Virus record (IMG/VR): IMGVR_UViG_3300032893_000894
Span: 1-34,387 of that record
Length of the DNA stretch: 34,387 nt
Strand: one strand, 5' to 3'
Source: a virus
The notes beneath the pieces are model-generated. The model did no database searches, was not told the origin of the DNA, and worked only from the letters and a program-made list of their open reading frames with translations. The position numbers were made by a program, and so were the translations under genes. The first letter of the stretch is position 1. The number at the start of each line of letters is the position of its first letter. This document shows, in pieces, positions 1 to 9,508 of this stretch.

Positions 1-2
1 GC

Positions 3-3000
3 TTCCAGTTCATCGGGTACGACCAGAGCGCCAACACGGTTGTTGAAATCAGCAACGGATCGCCATGGAATGTTTGGCAGGGCACGCTCTCGGGCGGCGG
101 CGGCCCGACGATCAATATTCCGCTCACCGTGCAGGAAGCGCTCTACCCTGGCGACAATACCGGCCACACGTACAGCGCGGCGGGCGGCATCTCGCGCACG
201 AACGATGCTTGGTGTAACGGCGTGCCGATCGCGGATTCGACCGGGCTCACGTCGCTGTCTAGCCTAGGGCTCACCGGTGCATCGGCAGGCCAATTCCGCA
301 CGCTCGAAACATGGCCCAGCGGCAATATCCGCGACATCGAAGTTTGTGGCGTGCTGGCGTCATACACAGCGGGGACCCCGCAGACGGTGACGCTGGTGAA
401 CTCTGCTTCGGGAAACTTCGGCACGCCATCAACGATGACCTCGGGCACGTCCACGATTACGATCAATACGACAGGCGGGACGTGCGGAAGCGGCAGCGCG
501 ATTTGCTTCACGATGAAAAGCGGAGCGAGCTTCGACGGGATCGATACGGCCACGATCGGCTCAACCACGCTGGTAGCAACCGGGACATCGACGGGCTTCC
601 AAGTCACCGCCCCGGCATACCCGAACACGGACTGCGGAACTGTGAACGTCTGCACTACGGCCTACACGAGCAAAAACTCATCGAACACGCTCACGGTTGA
701 AAAGGATGGTCCGGTTGAGGCGGTGATCCGCGCGGACGGGTCGCTCGAGGATGGCAGTGGAAACGTCTATGCGACGTACACCGCGCGCTTCTACTTCCGC
801 AATTCATCCTCGAAGGTCAAGGTTGTCAGCCAGCTCAAGAATGCGGCCTACGGAACCAGCAATACCTTCGCGACGGCCTGGAAAGGAATGCAGGCGTGGG
901 AATTCCGCATGGGCTCGAATCTCGGTTCCAGCCTTTCGTGGAACATCGGCAATCACACCGGAGTAACGACGCCGACCACGGGCACGATGACCGGCACGGA
1001 TACGGTGTTCATTTACCAGGGCCAGAATACGACCTTCGGCGATTCCACATGGTCCACATGCACCTCGCCGTGTAACGCCTTCACTACGGACGGGGGCTAC
1101 ACGATCAAAAAGAATGGCTCCGCATCGCAGACCGGAACCAATGCTCAGGCGCCTGTCGGCTATGCCTACCTCGCGAACGGCTCGGGCAACTACATCGAAA
1201 CCGGCACATTCTTTTTCGCCGGGCTCGGGCCTAAGTCGCTCGAATTCCAATCTGGCGGCACGGGCACGGACGCGATCCGCATCGGGCTCATGTCGGCGCA
1301 GAACACGTTCTCGACGCATCTTGCTTGGCCTCAGTGGAAAACCGATGAGTTTTATGTGGACTTCGGAACTAGCGCGCCGGGCAGCAACACCGCAATCGCT
1401 GACGTGATGCTCTCGCAACAGCACGCGCTCATCGCGAATCCATCGGTGTCGCAGTGGAACGCCTCGGGCGTGCTCACCTACCCACTCGACACGGCGGCGG
1501 ACGAAGATGCCTACTACTATTCGACCGTCACCGCGGCAAATCCGACCGTCACCACCACGAGCGGCTGCGCAGGCGGATCTTCCTACCTTACTCTCGGCTG
1601 CATTTACGACGTCGGAACTCAGACGGTGCCGCAATGGCCGCTCCTGGTTTACCCGGTCGGTTACACGTGGGAGCAAGGCGGCGGACGCGACCAGATCGAG
1701 TGGCGCGAGTCGGATCTTTATAACTGGATCACGCGCGGGCACACAGGCCGGTATCTCCAGGTCAAGCAGTTCGAGATGATGCAGCAGGACCAATGGAATT
1801 CGCACACCGATGGAACCTACACATGGCGCTCGAAAGCCAGTTCGCAGCTCGACACCACCGGCAGGCCGAACGCGACATCGAGCGGGCCAACGGGGACGTG
1901 TAACACCAACGGAACGACTACGGTCACGCTTGCGACCGGAGCTTACTTCGAGCCCTGGTATCACAGCACCTCGGGCGGCGAGACGATCACCATCGGCGGG
2001 ACGGGTTACTCCGTGGCTTCGGTCCAGTCACCGACATCCCTCACCACAACGGCGACGGTCCCGAGCGCAACGGGTGCGACATGCACATATTCTTCGCTCG
2101 GCGTGGCATCGCTGCGCACATGGTCTTTCGCGGGCGGTGCGGGGATCGACAATGCCCACTCGCATGTGACGGGCGCATTCCGCTGGTACGAGATTTCCGG
2201 CGATGAGGCGCAGCGCAGCGCCATCCGCGACACTTTCGACGATTATCTCCTGAACCTGAACACCAACCAAGCCTCCGTGACTTCGCAGATCGGAGTGACC
2301 GGCACCGGCGGCACAAGTACCACCACGCTGACGATTGCGACCGGCGGCCCGCTGCCCGCTTACGTCACAGTGGGATACCCGATCCTGATCGGCTCGACCG
2401 TTTCAAACTATGCGGCGTACACCATTACGAACATTTCAGGCTCGACGATTACTCTGGCTACGTCGGCGCCAACGATATCTTCGCCGAACGCGAAATGGAT
2501 TATCCTGGGAAGCACTCTGAGCCAGCGCGCCGCAGGTTTGTCGATGACCAACGGCGCGAAGTATTCAGACTTCCTGACGGCGCTCAGCGATACCACCGAC
2601 GCGGCGACGGCGCTCCAGTTGGCCGAGAACGTCTATTACATGGGGGTCAAGCCAGCGCTGTGCCAGTCGGGATATCCATCAGGCTGCGCTTTCGGCAGCG
2701 TCCACAATGGCCCGTGGCAATCGCAGGGCACGAGCCTGACGCGCGGGCTGATGTACCAGTCTTACAACACCGGCATCACGGACACGCCTTGCGATGCGTC
2801 TTCGGTGGATAATCGCGCGTCCTCGCCTTTCCAGATGGACATCGAAGAAGAGGGCTTGTGGGAACTGCGGCGTGTGGCCGGTTCATCCTGGACTGACTAC
2901 ACAACTTCATTTGATCTGTTAATTGGCGGGGTGCTTTGGTCACTTTCGGAGGGCTCTAACTTTGACGGCAGGTCGATTTGGACGAATAACGGATATCGCT

Positions 3001-4268
3001 ACTACGTGGCCACGGATATCGGGAACTGTGCGGGCGATGCGACGTACTACCCGGTGCGGGCAAACCAGTCGCTCTGGAACCATCACCTCTATTGGAACTA
3101 TTATTACGGGGCGAATCCCACCGCGCAGCAGAACTTCCAGGCGCAGGCAATTCAGCGGTTCATGTCTTCTAACCCGGTCGGTGTGGGGCTCACCGCGCAG
3201 GGCATCGACGTGGGAGCCTACCAGCTCAATTCGCTGATCTATCAGCTTCACAACGGCTCCAGCGCCACGCTTCAGACCGTGCCGATCACGAGCTTCACGA
3301 ACAACGGCGGCGGATCGTACACGATCGGCTGGACCACACCCAGCGGGACCTCGAACCTCAGAGCAAAGTGGAACACGCTCGCGGTTGTGGACTGGCTCGG
3401 CTTCGATCCGGTGAACAACGTGTTCAATACCGCGGCGTGCGCGGCGAGTCCGCAACTCGGCCTCCTGAATTGCGCATCGCCGACCACGAGCGCACCTTGG
3501 TTCGCGTCCACCGAGGTTAGCGGGATGCCGAGCCCGGTAACTGGCGCCCAAACGAAGACCATCACGGGCTTGGCATCCACCACCTTGACCAGCGCGAACT
3601 TCATGGTGAAGGCCATGACCACATCCAGCCCGCCTTCTGGCTGTACCCCCGTGATCACGAGCCCCACGGCGGGTGCCACGGTGTCGGGCACATCACAGAG
3701 CCTCACGGCGACGTTTACGGGCTGCTCAGGCGTTTACCAGGTTTTCTGGTACGTTCAGGCATCCAATGGAGCGGCAGTCACGCAGGACGATCAGCACCTC
3801 GCGGGGAAGTGGGTTTACGGCAATCCGGCGACGCTCGGCACGGTAAATTGGAATCCCTTCGTCACGAGCTTCGGTGGACCGTATACCACCTTACAGGTGG
3901 TAGCTACCGATGCGACCGGCTTGGTGCTCGGAACGTCGACGGCGGTCACATTCTCGACCGTCACGATCGAACCGCTGGCGACGTTCGCCTGGACCATCGC
4001 GGGGCCGTCGACCTGGACCGGGACGGTGACGGTCACGCCGACGTACACCGGAACGAATTCGACTCATGGGCGCATGGCGTGCTTCGTGGACGGGCAGGTA
4101 GTGATCGGTGGATCGGGCGCGATCAGCGGTGCGGGGACAATCGACACCACGAAATTCAACAATGGATCGCACATCGTCCGGTGCAACGGGCAGGACAACA
4201 GCCTGTCGCTGCCCGGGCTGGGGCTGTATCCTATGGAGTGGGAGCAGCAGGTGACCTTTGCGAATTAA
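3..4268 (+). CDS. Giant tail-associated protein, polysaccharide-lyase-like (5' end missing)
   Basis: The frame is already open at the first bases of the window, so the true start lies upstream; about 1421 residues are visible. Roughly visible residues 220-290 read as a beta-sandwich segment with EKDGPVEAVIRADG followed by a run of alternating hydrophobic strands. This resembles the N-terminal barrel of exo-rhamnogalacturonan-lyase-like (PcRGLX/YetA) proteins. Around residues 710-745 DNAHSHVTGAFRWYEISGDE looks like a helix pair of an alpha/alpha toroid. The last ~200 residues carry an Ig-like segment (TSPTAGATVSG) and a beta-rich end. A role as a virion-borne glycan-degrading or glycan-binding fibre is inferred from size, fold hints and place beside the tail genes. 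It overlaps the next gene by 11 bases. Family assignment is from remembered motifs, without a search. Confidence 0.6.
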   Translation, partial: FQFIGYDQSANTVVEISNGSPWNVWQGTLSGGGGPTINIPLTVQEALYPGDNTGHTYSAAGGISRTNDAWCNGVPIADSTGLTSLSSLGLTGASAGQFRTLETWPSGNIRDIEVCGVLASYTAGTPQTVTLVNSASGNFGTPSTMTSGTSTITINTTGGTCGSGSAICFTMKSGASFDGIDTATIGSTTLVATGTSTGFQVTAPAYPNTDCGTVNVCTTAYTSKNSSNTLTVEKDGPVEAVIRADGSLEDGSGNVYATYTARFYFRNSSSKVKVVSQLKNAAYGTSNTFATAWKGMQAWEFRMGSNLGSSLSWNIGNHTGVTTPTTGTMTGTDTVFIYQGQNTTFGDSTWSTCTSPCNAFTTDGGYTIKKNGSASQTGTNAQAPVGYAYLANGSGNYIETGTFFFAGLGPKSLEFQSGGTGTDAIRIGLMSAQNTFSTHLAWPQWKTDEFYVDFGTSAPGSNTAIADVMLSQQHALIANPSVSQWNASGVLTYPLDTAADEDAYYYSTVTAANPTVTTTSGCAGGSSYLTLGCIYDVGTQTVPQWPLLVYPVGYTWEQGGGRDQIEWRESDLYNWITRGHTGRYLQVKQFEMMQQDQWNSHTDGTYTWRSKASSQLDTTGRPNATSSGPTGTCNTNGTTTVTLATGAYFEPWYHSTSGGETITIGGTGYSVASVQSPTSLTTTATVPSATGATCTYSSLGVASLRTWSFAGGAGIDNAHSHVTGAFRWYEISGDEAQRSAIRDTFDDYLLNLNTNQASVTSQIGVTGTGGTSTTTLTIATGGPLPAYVTVGYPILIGSTVSNYAAYTITNISGSTITLATSAPTISSPNAKWIILGSTLSQRAAGLSMTNGAKYSDFLTALSDTTDAATALQLAENVYYMGVKPALCQSGYPSGCAFGSVHNGPWQSQGTSLTRGLMYQSYNTGITDTPCDASSVDNRASSPFQMDIEEEGLWELRRVAGSSWTDYTTSFDLLIGGVLWSLSEGSNFDGRSIWTNNGYRYYVATDIGNCAGDATYYPVRANQSLWNHHLYWNYYYGANPTAQQNFQAQAIQRFMSSNPVGVGLTAQGIDVGAYQLNSLIYQLHNGSSATLQTVPITSFTNNGGGSYTIGWTTPSGTSNLRAKWNTLAVVDWLGFDPVNNVFNTAACAASPQLGLLNCASPTTSAPWFASTEVSGMPSPVTGAQTKTITGLASTTLTSANFMVKAMTTSSPPSGCTPVITSPTAGATVSGTSQSLTATFTGCSGVYQVFWYVQASNGAAVTQDDQHLAGKWVYGNPATLGTVNWNPFVTSFGGPYTTLQVVATDATGLVLGTSTAVTFSTVTIEPLATFAWTIAGPSTWTGTVTVTPTYTGTNSTHGRMACFVDGQVVIGGSGAISGAGTIDTTKFNNGSHIVRCNGQDNSLSLPGLGLYPMEWEQQVTFAN

Positions 4269-7200
4269 GCTCATCCTTGCCTTTTTCTTCGCAGTCGCTC
4301 TCCACGCCGCGACACCGATGGAGTTGCGCCTTCAGCCTGGATACGAGGTATTTCTATGCACAACGAATCTGAGCAACTGCCCGAACTCGATAAGTATCTC
4401 TGGCTTGGACGTGAATACCGACGAGACGAGCGCGGCGGCAACCTTCCCAAGTCAGCCGACGATTGGTGGCGCACCTTTCCCTACAGCCCCGATAACTCTC
4501 TCTTCGTGCTCCAATTGCAGTACGGTGACGCTCACCGCTTCCTCCACTGCCGTCGGTTCAGTGCCGATCACATTTACGGATAGCCTCGGCTTCGCCCGCG
4601 TCCTGTGGGCGCACGTCAACACCTCGAACATCATGCCGCACTGGGGCACCGACCTCGCCACGTACACGACGTACACGGCGGGCAAATCGTTCCTGCCGGT
4701 GAGCCTGTTCTCGACAGGCGGTGCGTACCTGCAAGACACGCAATACCCCGCGTTTTCTTCGATGCCGAAGGACATGTTCAACTCTGGCGTGCTGGTGGCC
4801 GAGACGGGCCTCTCGACGCCCGAGAACCTTGGCGGGACGTACTCGCAGGCGCACTATGCCTCGGCGCTGGCTACGCAGATAGCCGCAAACACGGCGCTGC
4901 TCAACGGGTACGCGATGTATTACAACTATGCCGGGGACAATTGGATCAAGGCCACCGGCACCGATTCTGCACCTGGGCTATTCCAGTCTACTCAAAAGCC
5001 CGCTGCGGCCTGGAGTCCCACAGCCATGGCGACCGCTGTTCAGGCGCTGCAAACAGCGGCGAACGTGCTCACGGTGCAAATGTGCGACGAATGCGACACG
5101 AGTTGGGAGAACGTGCCAGGCGGCACGGTCAATTGGGCGAACGGGCTCACGTCGGTGAGTTGGAACGGAACAACGGTCACGATGACGTGCACCAATTACG
5201 TCCAGACGGCGGGACTAGCGATTCCCACCGGCTGCCCTTACAATGCGGCTAAACGGGGCATCATTACCGGAAGCGGAGTCAGCGGACTCGACTACGCCAA
5301 CGACAACGTAAGATATTCCTTGACGGTCACTACCACCGGAGGAAATGGCGGCTGGACTACGATCACGTTTCCACAGCCCGCAGGGTTGGTCGGCTCAGGA
5401 TCACTCACCAATGGCGGGAATCCGGGGACTACATTCAACTGGGCGGTGGCGCAGACATTCGATTCCTCCTACGCTTCCTGCACGACTTCGCCGAACTGCA
5501 CGCTCTATATCACCAATGGAGCAATTCGGCAGCTTTCGACGCAGTATTTTGCGAGCTCCGGCGGCGTGACGGCAAGCCCGCTGCTAGCTTACGAAGTCTC
5601 GGGATTGAATGGATCGTATGGTGCAAGTCAAAACTGGATGGGGGATCAAACGATAAGCGGATCGCCCACGATCTACGACATTGGCAATCCTTCTTCGCCA
5701 ATAGGCTTCATGCCGAATGGCGGGACGCTTTGGAATTTCAGCTATGCCGTGGGTGCGCTTCCCGCTGTCTTCCGAGACAGATATGCTCTGCTTGGGGCGA
5801 ATCGACTCCAGCCCATCTCAGGGAAAGTCTCGGGCGTCACGCAGAATTATGGCTTCGAAGGAAGCGCTCTCACGGTATCGACCTGCAACGGGAACACTTT
5901 GACATTCACCGGCAACCACGGACTCTCGAACATTCAGCCGTGGACGACGCGGATCTCTGTATCGGGGAACTCAACGAGCGCTTGCAATACTAATTTCTAC
6001 GTGATTGGCATCCCGAACGCGACATCGCTCACTGTGGCGCTGGCACAACCCACTTCCCTCGGATGCTATGCGGCATCGACCAGCCCGTCATGCAGCGGCA
6101 ACACCACGGCAGTAACGGCCACGCTCGACACAGGCGGAACGTTCCAGATCCTCTATATGTTCGCGGGCGCGAGCACCTACGGAAGCCGGGTGATCGGTCA
6201 GAACGACGGGGCGAGCAACTGCACGTATACGTTTAACCGCAGCCATTCCTTCACTGTGGCGACAGGCGTTTCTAATCTCGACAACAATACTTGGTTCATG
6301 ATTCCGGCTCCGTATGGTGCATCGTGCGTCGGAAGCCAGCCTCAGAATCGCGGCATCATCGCGCAGGTTCCGAACTTCTCCTCTGGCTCGGGCGGCACGG
6401 CTCTGCTGACGCCAGATAACGGCTACCATGCCGGAGTCAATTACGTGGCGTTCTCTTCGTTCGCCTCGCCGCGCTGGATGCACGCAAGCGCGGATCTCCA
6501 GGTGATCCTCGGAGCGCGGCAGCTCCGCTGGTACTTCGGGGGCTTAAACATTAACTATCCACCGGCCGGCGCAGCCAACTACAACACGGTATTCAACGAC
6601 ACAAACGCATCGTTTCAGGCTGCCGTGCATCCACGCTTCAACGAATTCGGGCGCGGGCAGAAGGACTGGGACGGCGGCGTGGAGGCGTTTAAGTTGTGGC
6701 AAGCGCTCTCGCCCTGCATCGACCAGCCTCGGGGCAGCGCACCGGACCTCGGACAAGGCGCAGGCTTCGAGACGGCGCTGTTTCTCTCGGCTACATGCAA
6801 CGCCATCATCGGAACCGTGTTGAACGACGGGCCTGGCGTGACGCGCACGGTGGACTTGTCCGGGATCGTGGTGAGCGGCCAGCCGACGATCCAATATTGC
6901 TCGGGCCAGAACGGCATCACGATCCGCTCAATCGCCTCTGGCGTGACCTCGGACACTTTCACGTTCACGCCAGATAACTGCACAGGCTTCGCTTACGTTG
7001 GCGCGACTAACTGGTGGACGCCTCCCGTGCGCGGGGTGAATTTCGCGGCGTGCCCCTCGGGATCGACTGGAATTTCCGTGCAATGGTCCTACTCACCGAT
7101 CGGCTTCGTGCCTGCGGTTTACAACGGCATCACTCCGCTGACGGTGAACGCGGGCGCTGCTTCGAGCGTCACCATTCCAGCAGATCGGCGCATCGGCACA

Positions 7201-7269
7201 ATCTACTACCGAGAGATTTGCTACTCGGGAACGGGGCCGACAGCCACAGGCGACGTGCAATCGTTCTAA
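4258..7269 (+). CDS. Large secreted-type protein with signal peptide, possible glycan-active tail protein
   Basis: 1003 residues. The TTG start has AGGTG a few bases upstream and overlaps the end of the preceding gene. Residues 1-18 are a textbook Sec signal peptide: basic MRIK, a hydrophobic core rich in Leu/Phe/Ala, then HAA before TP. The middle (about 200-300) contains YYNYAGDNW and MCDECDTSWE, which could be loops of a TIM-barrel hydrolase, with D277/E278 as candidate acidic residues. Residues ~550-600 look like the beta domain with an HGL-type turn often found in phage tail proteins. Near 856, NDGPGVTRTVDLSG resembles a C-terminal beta sandwich of glycosidases. Function is not certain: it may be a secreted enzyme, or a virion protein whose hydrophobic N-terminus has another purpose. 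Confidence 0.6.
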   Translation: MRIKLILAFFFAVALHAATPMELRLQPGYEVFLCTTNLSNCPNSISISGLDVNTDETSAAATFPSQPTIGGAPFPTAPITLSSCSNCSTVTLTASSTAVGSVPITFTDSLGFARVLWAHVNTSNIMPHWGTDLATYTTYTAGKSFLPVSLFSTGGAYLQDTQYPAFSSMPKDMFNSGVLVAETGLSTPENLGGTYSQAHYASALATQIAANTALLNGYAMYYNYAGDNWIKATGTDSAPGLFQSTQKPAAAWSPTAMATAVQALQTAANVLTVQMCDECDTSWENVPGGTVNWANGLTSVSWNGTTVTMTCTNYVQTAGLAIPTGCPYNAAKRGIITGSGVSGLDYANDNVRYSLTVTTTGGNGGWTTITFPQPAGLVGSGSLTNGGNPGTTFNWAVAQTFDSSYASCTTSPNCTLYITNGAIRQLSTQYFASSGGVTASPLLAYEVSGLNGSYGASQNWMGDQTISGSPTIYDIGNPSSPIGFMPNGGTLWNFSYAVGALPAVFRDRYALLGANRLQPISGKVSGVTQNYGFEGSALTVSTCNGNTLTFTGNHGLSNIQPWTTRISVSGNSTSACNTNFYVIGIPNATSLTVALAQPTSLGCYAASTSPSCSGNTTAVTATLDTGGTFQILYMFAGASTYGSRVIGQNDGASNCTYTFNRSHSFTVATGVSNLDNNTWFMIPAPYGASCVGSQPQNRGIIAQVPNFSSGSGGTALLTPDNGYHAGVNYVAFSSFASPRWMHASADLQVILGARQLRWYFGGLNINYPPAGAANYNTVFNDTNASFQAAVHPRFNEFGRGQKDWDGGVEAFKLWQALSPCIDQPRGSAPDLGQGAGFETALFLSATCNAIIGTVLNDGPGVTRTVDLSGIVVSGQPTIQYCSGQNGITIRSIASGVTSDTFTFTPDNCTGFAYVGATNWWTPPVRGVNFAACPSGSTGISVQWSYSPIGFVPAVYNGITPLTVNAGAASSVTIPADRRIGTIYYREICYSGTGPTATGDVQSF

Positions 7270-7278
7270 GATGGATCT

Positions 7279-7647
7279 ATGCCGAACTACGGAGTAAAGC
7301 AATCGGGCGGAGTCCTCACCGAGATTCAGCCGGGCGATCAGTTTGTTCTGTTCAATGCCGAGAGCCCGACGCCTCCACAGGCATCGGTAGCATTCAACAC
7401 TGGCTACCAACCCGGCGGACAATCGCCGCAAATCGCGTTCACCATCGACTTCGCCACGGCTCCATCAGCATCCGAGGTTCATATCCAGGGGGCGAACATC
7501 AACGCCGATGCGGATTTCCAGGATCTCTACGTCAGCACGAATGTCCAGCATGATTTATACCTCGATAACGGCAAGCTGGCCTTCTATCGCGCGAAGCTGG
7601 TTGGCAACACCGGCGGCGGCGCGCTCACTGTCATCGCGCAGCGGTGA
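7279..7647 (+). CDS. Small conserved-type phage protein, unknown function
   Basis: 122 residues, starting with ATG nine bases after the preceding stop. The sequence is beta-rich (alternating VAFNTGY, IAFTIDF and LTVIAQ) with no membrane segment, zinc motif or helix-turn-helix. It ends in the GTGA overlap with the terminase gene, so the two are probably translationally coupled. It sits where a small terminase subunit is often found, but the absence of a helix-turn-helix argues against that role. A minor capsid or tail decoration protein is equally possible. Confidence 0.65.
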   Translation: MPNYGVKQSGGVLTEIQPGDQFVLFNAESPTPPQASVAFNTGYQPGGQSPQIAFTIDFATAPSASEVHIQGANINADADFQDLYVSTNVQHDLYLDNGKLAFYRAKLVGNTGGGALTVIAQR

Positions 7648-9245
7648 AACACTTCGAGTGCGATCTTCAGCCGAAGCAAGAACGCCTCTATCTTCTCCTC
7701 AAAACCGACTATCCTGATTCTCCGACGTGGCTCGGCTATGGCGGCTCGCGAGGCGGCGCGAAAAGCGGTGCGATCCGCCGTTGCGCGCTGGCGCTTGCAT
7801 CCGAACAGCCCAAAATAACCGTCTGGATCTTCCGGCGTGTCTACGAAGACCTGCGAAAAGACCACATCGAGAAGTTCTGGGAAGACTTTCCAGAGCTTCA
7901 GCAGTATTACAAGGCTGCGAACCATGAAATCACGCTTCCAAACCTGTCCAAGATCGGCTTTGTCTATGCTGAAACGAAAGATGAGGTCATTCGCAAGTTC
8001 CGCGGCCCTGAAGCGAAGTACATTTTCGTGGATCAGGCCGAACAGCTGTCAGAGGAAGAGCTAAACCGCCTGCATTCGGCGAATCGCGCGCCGGGAACGA
8101 GGCCGGGCCAATGCAAAATCGTGCTGTGCTTCAATCCCGGAGGAATCGGCACGGAATTTCTGCGGCGCGTGTTCTTTTTGAAGCAATACAAGCCCAACGA
8201 AGAACGCCCGAGCGATTACGAATTCATCCAAGCCTATGGATGGGACAACTACGAATGGTTTCGGGGGCTCGGGATCGACTACGTTGATTTTTACAAGCTC
8301 TCGCCCGAGCAGCGCTTCGATATGTTCATCAAGGACACCGATTACGGGCGGAATCTGAATTCCCTGCCTGCGGCGCTCCGTGTCGGTGAGCTTTTGGGTT
8401 CATTCGAGCACTTCGCGGGGCAATATTTTGCTGGCGTCTGGGATGAGCAGAAGTGCGTGCTCTCTTCATCGCTCACCCGCCAGATGATTCAGCCCTGGTG
8501 GAGTTGCTGGATGTCGCAGGATTGGGCGTTCGCCGAACACGCGGTGCATTTGTGGTTCTGCGCTGGAAAGCTCAGCCCTTCGGATGCGATGAAGTTTTTA
8601 CAGATCACAACCGAATGGCCGATCGATGTGGTGATCGTTTACCGGTGCCTGGTTGTGCAGGAAATGGCTGAGGCGGATCTTGCTATGAAGATTGTCGATA
8701 TGACGCCGGACGATGAGCAGCCGGAACGCTTCTGGCTTTCGCCGGATGCCTGGGCGAAGCGCGGTGCCGCGAATACCGTGGCTCAGCAATTCGAGCCGAT
8801 CCTACTGAGGCATGGGCTCCCGCAACCCGAGCAGGCCGACGATGACCGGATCGGCGGCTGGCGTCACCTTTATAACGGCTTCCGGCAATCAAGCTCGTTG
8901 CGCGGCTCCGTGGCGGACGAAGAGCGGGCACGGCAAGGGCCGTTGCTTTTTATTTCGGCGGAATGCCCCGAGGTCATTTCTCACATCCCCTTGGCGGTGA
9001 GAGACGAAGACAATCTCGAAGACGTGGCGCGCGTCTCTGGTGTGCTTTGGGAGGATATCACGGACGCGCTGAGGTACGGTTACAAGAGCCATCTGGAATC
9101 CAGGGGACTCGCGCCGCGCGCGATTCGGCGGCAAATGGTGTATGATTCTCTACAAGACATGACAGCCAAGGCGCTCGCGGTGAGAAAGTTCGACGCCGAT
9201 GAGCGCTCGAAATCGCTGGTGTCTCGGGGGCAACGATGGCGCTAG
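7644..9245 (+). CDS. terL: Terminase large subunit (DNA-packaging ATPase/nuclease)
   Basis: 533 residues with a GTG start overlapping the previous stop. It is the motor that pumps phage DNA into the prohead and cuts it. The ATPase half shows Walker A GGSRGGAKSG (33-42), Walker B KYIFVDQAEQL (D130) and a coupling motif LCFNPGG (about 161-167). The nuclease half begins near 290 with SQDWAFAEHA, where D293 is a candidate metal-binding Asp; further acidic clusters occur at LSPDAW and QADDDRIGGW. The residue after the Walker B Asp is Gln (DQAE) rather than the usual catalytic Glu, with Glu two residues further on. Length is typical for the family. It is followed by a 10-base overlap with the next gene. 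Confidence 0.93.
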   Translation: MKHFECDLQPKQERLYLLLKTDYPDSPTWLGYGGSRGGAKSGAIRRCALALASEQPKITVWIFRRVYEDLRKDHIEKFWEDFPELQQYYKAANHEITLPNLSKIGFVYAETKDEVIRKFRGPEAKYIFVDQAEQLSEEELNRLHSANRAPGTRPGQCKIVLCFNPGGIGTEFLRRVFFLKQYKPNEERPSDYEFIQAYGWDNYEWFRGLGIDYVDFYKLSPEQRFDMFIKDTDYGRNLNSLPAALRVGELLGSFEHFAGQYFAGVWDEQKCVLSSSLTRQMIQPWWSCWMSQDWAFAEHAVHLWFCAGKLSPSDAMKFLQITTEWPIDVVIVYRCLVVQEMAEADLAMKIVDMTPDDEQPERFWLSPDAWAKRGAANTVAQQFEPILLRHGLPQPEQADDDRIGGWRHLYNGFRQSSSLRGSVADEERARQGPLLFISAECPEVISHIPLAVRDEDNLEDVARVSGVLWEDITDALRYGYKSHLESRGLAPRAIRRQMVYDSLQDMTAKALAVRKFDADERSKSLVSRGQRWR

Positions 9246-9508
9246 AGTGGCTATTCGGAAATCGTGACGAAGAACTTGCCAGTAGGATCGTGCAGCAATT
9301 TGCCGCCGACATTGCGGCGGCACAGGAGCCGCTGAAGCTGGGTATCGCGAACGCTCTCGCGCGCATCGACGAACTCGAAAAGCAAGTTAACGTGTTACGT
9401 TTCGCTGCCGAGCGTGCGCCGAAACAGCCCGAGACGATACAAACGCGCTCATGGCGTGAATTTCAGAAACTCACCGATCAAGGAGAATTGCTAGATGCCG
9501 ACCGATAA
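9236..9508 (+). CDS. Small coiled-coil protein, unknown function
   Basis: 90 residues. ATG lies within the last codons of the terminase gene. The protein is almost wholly helical, with a heptad-like stretch ARIDELEKQVNVLRFAAE (about 41-58) that should form a coiled coil. It has no membrane segment and no known catalytic motif. Position between terminase and the His-rich protein suggests a packaging or head-assembly accessory, but nothing in the sequence identifies the role. Confidence 0.7.
   Translation: MALEWLFGNRDEELASRIVQQFAADIAAAQEPLKLGIANALARIDELEKQVNVLRFAAERAPKQPETIQTRSWREFQKLTDQGELLDADR

Noticed and set aside
804-1964. Long open frame on the minus strand inside the first tail protein
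   Set aside because: It is antisense to a gene with convincing protein content and codon use. Its product is Arg-rich and without domains. GC-rich sequence commonly leaves such antisense frames open.
7279-7647. Small terminase subunit directly before the large one
   Set aside because: No helix-turn-helix or oligomerisation helices. The protein looks beta-rich, so I left it as unknown.
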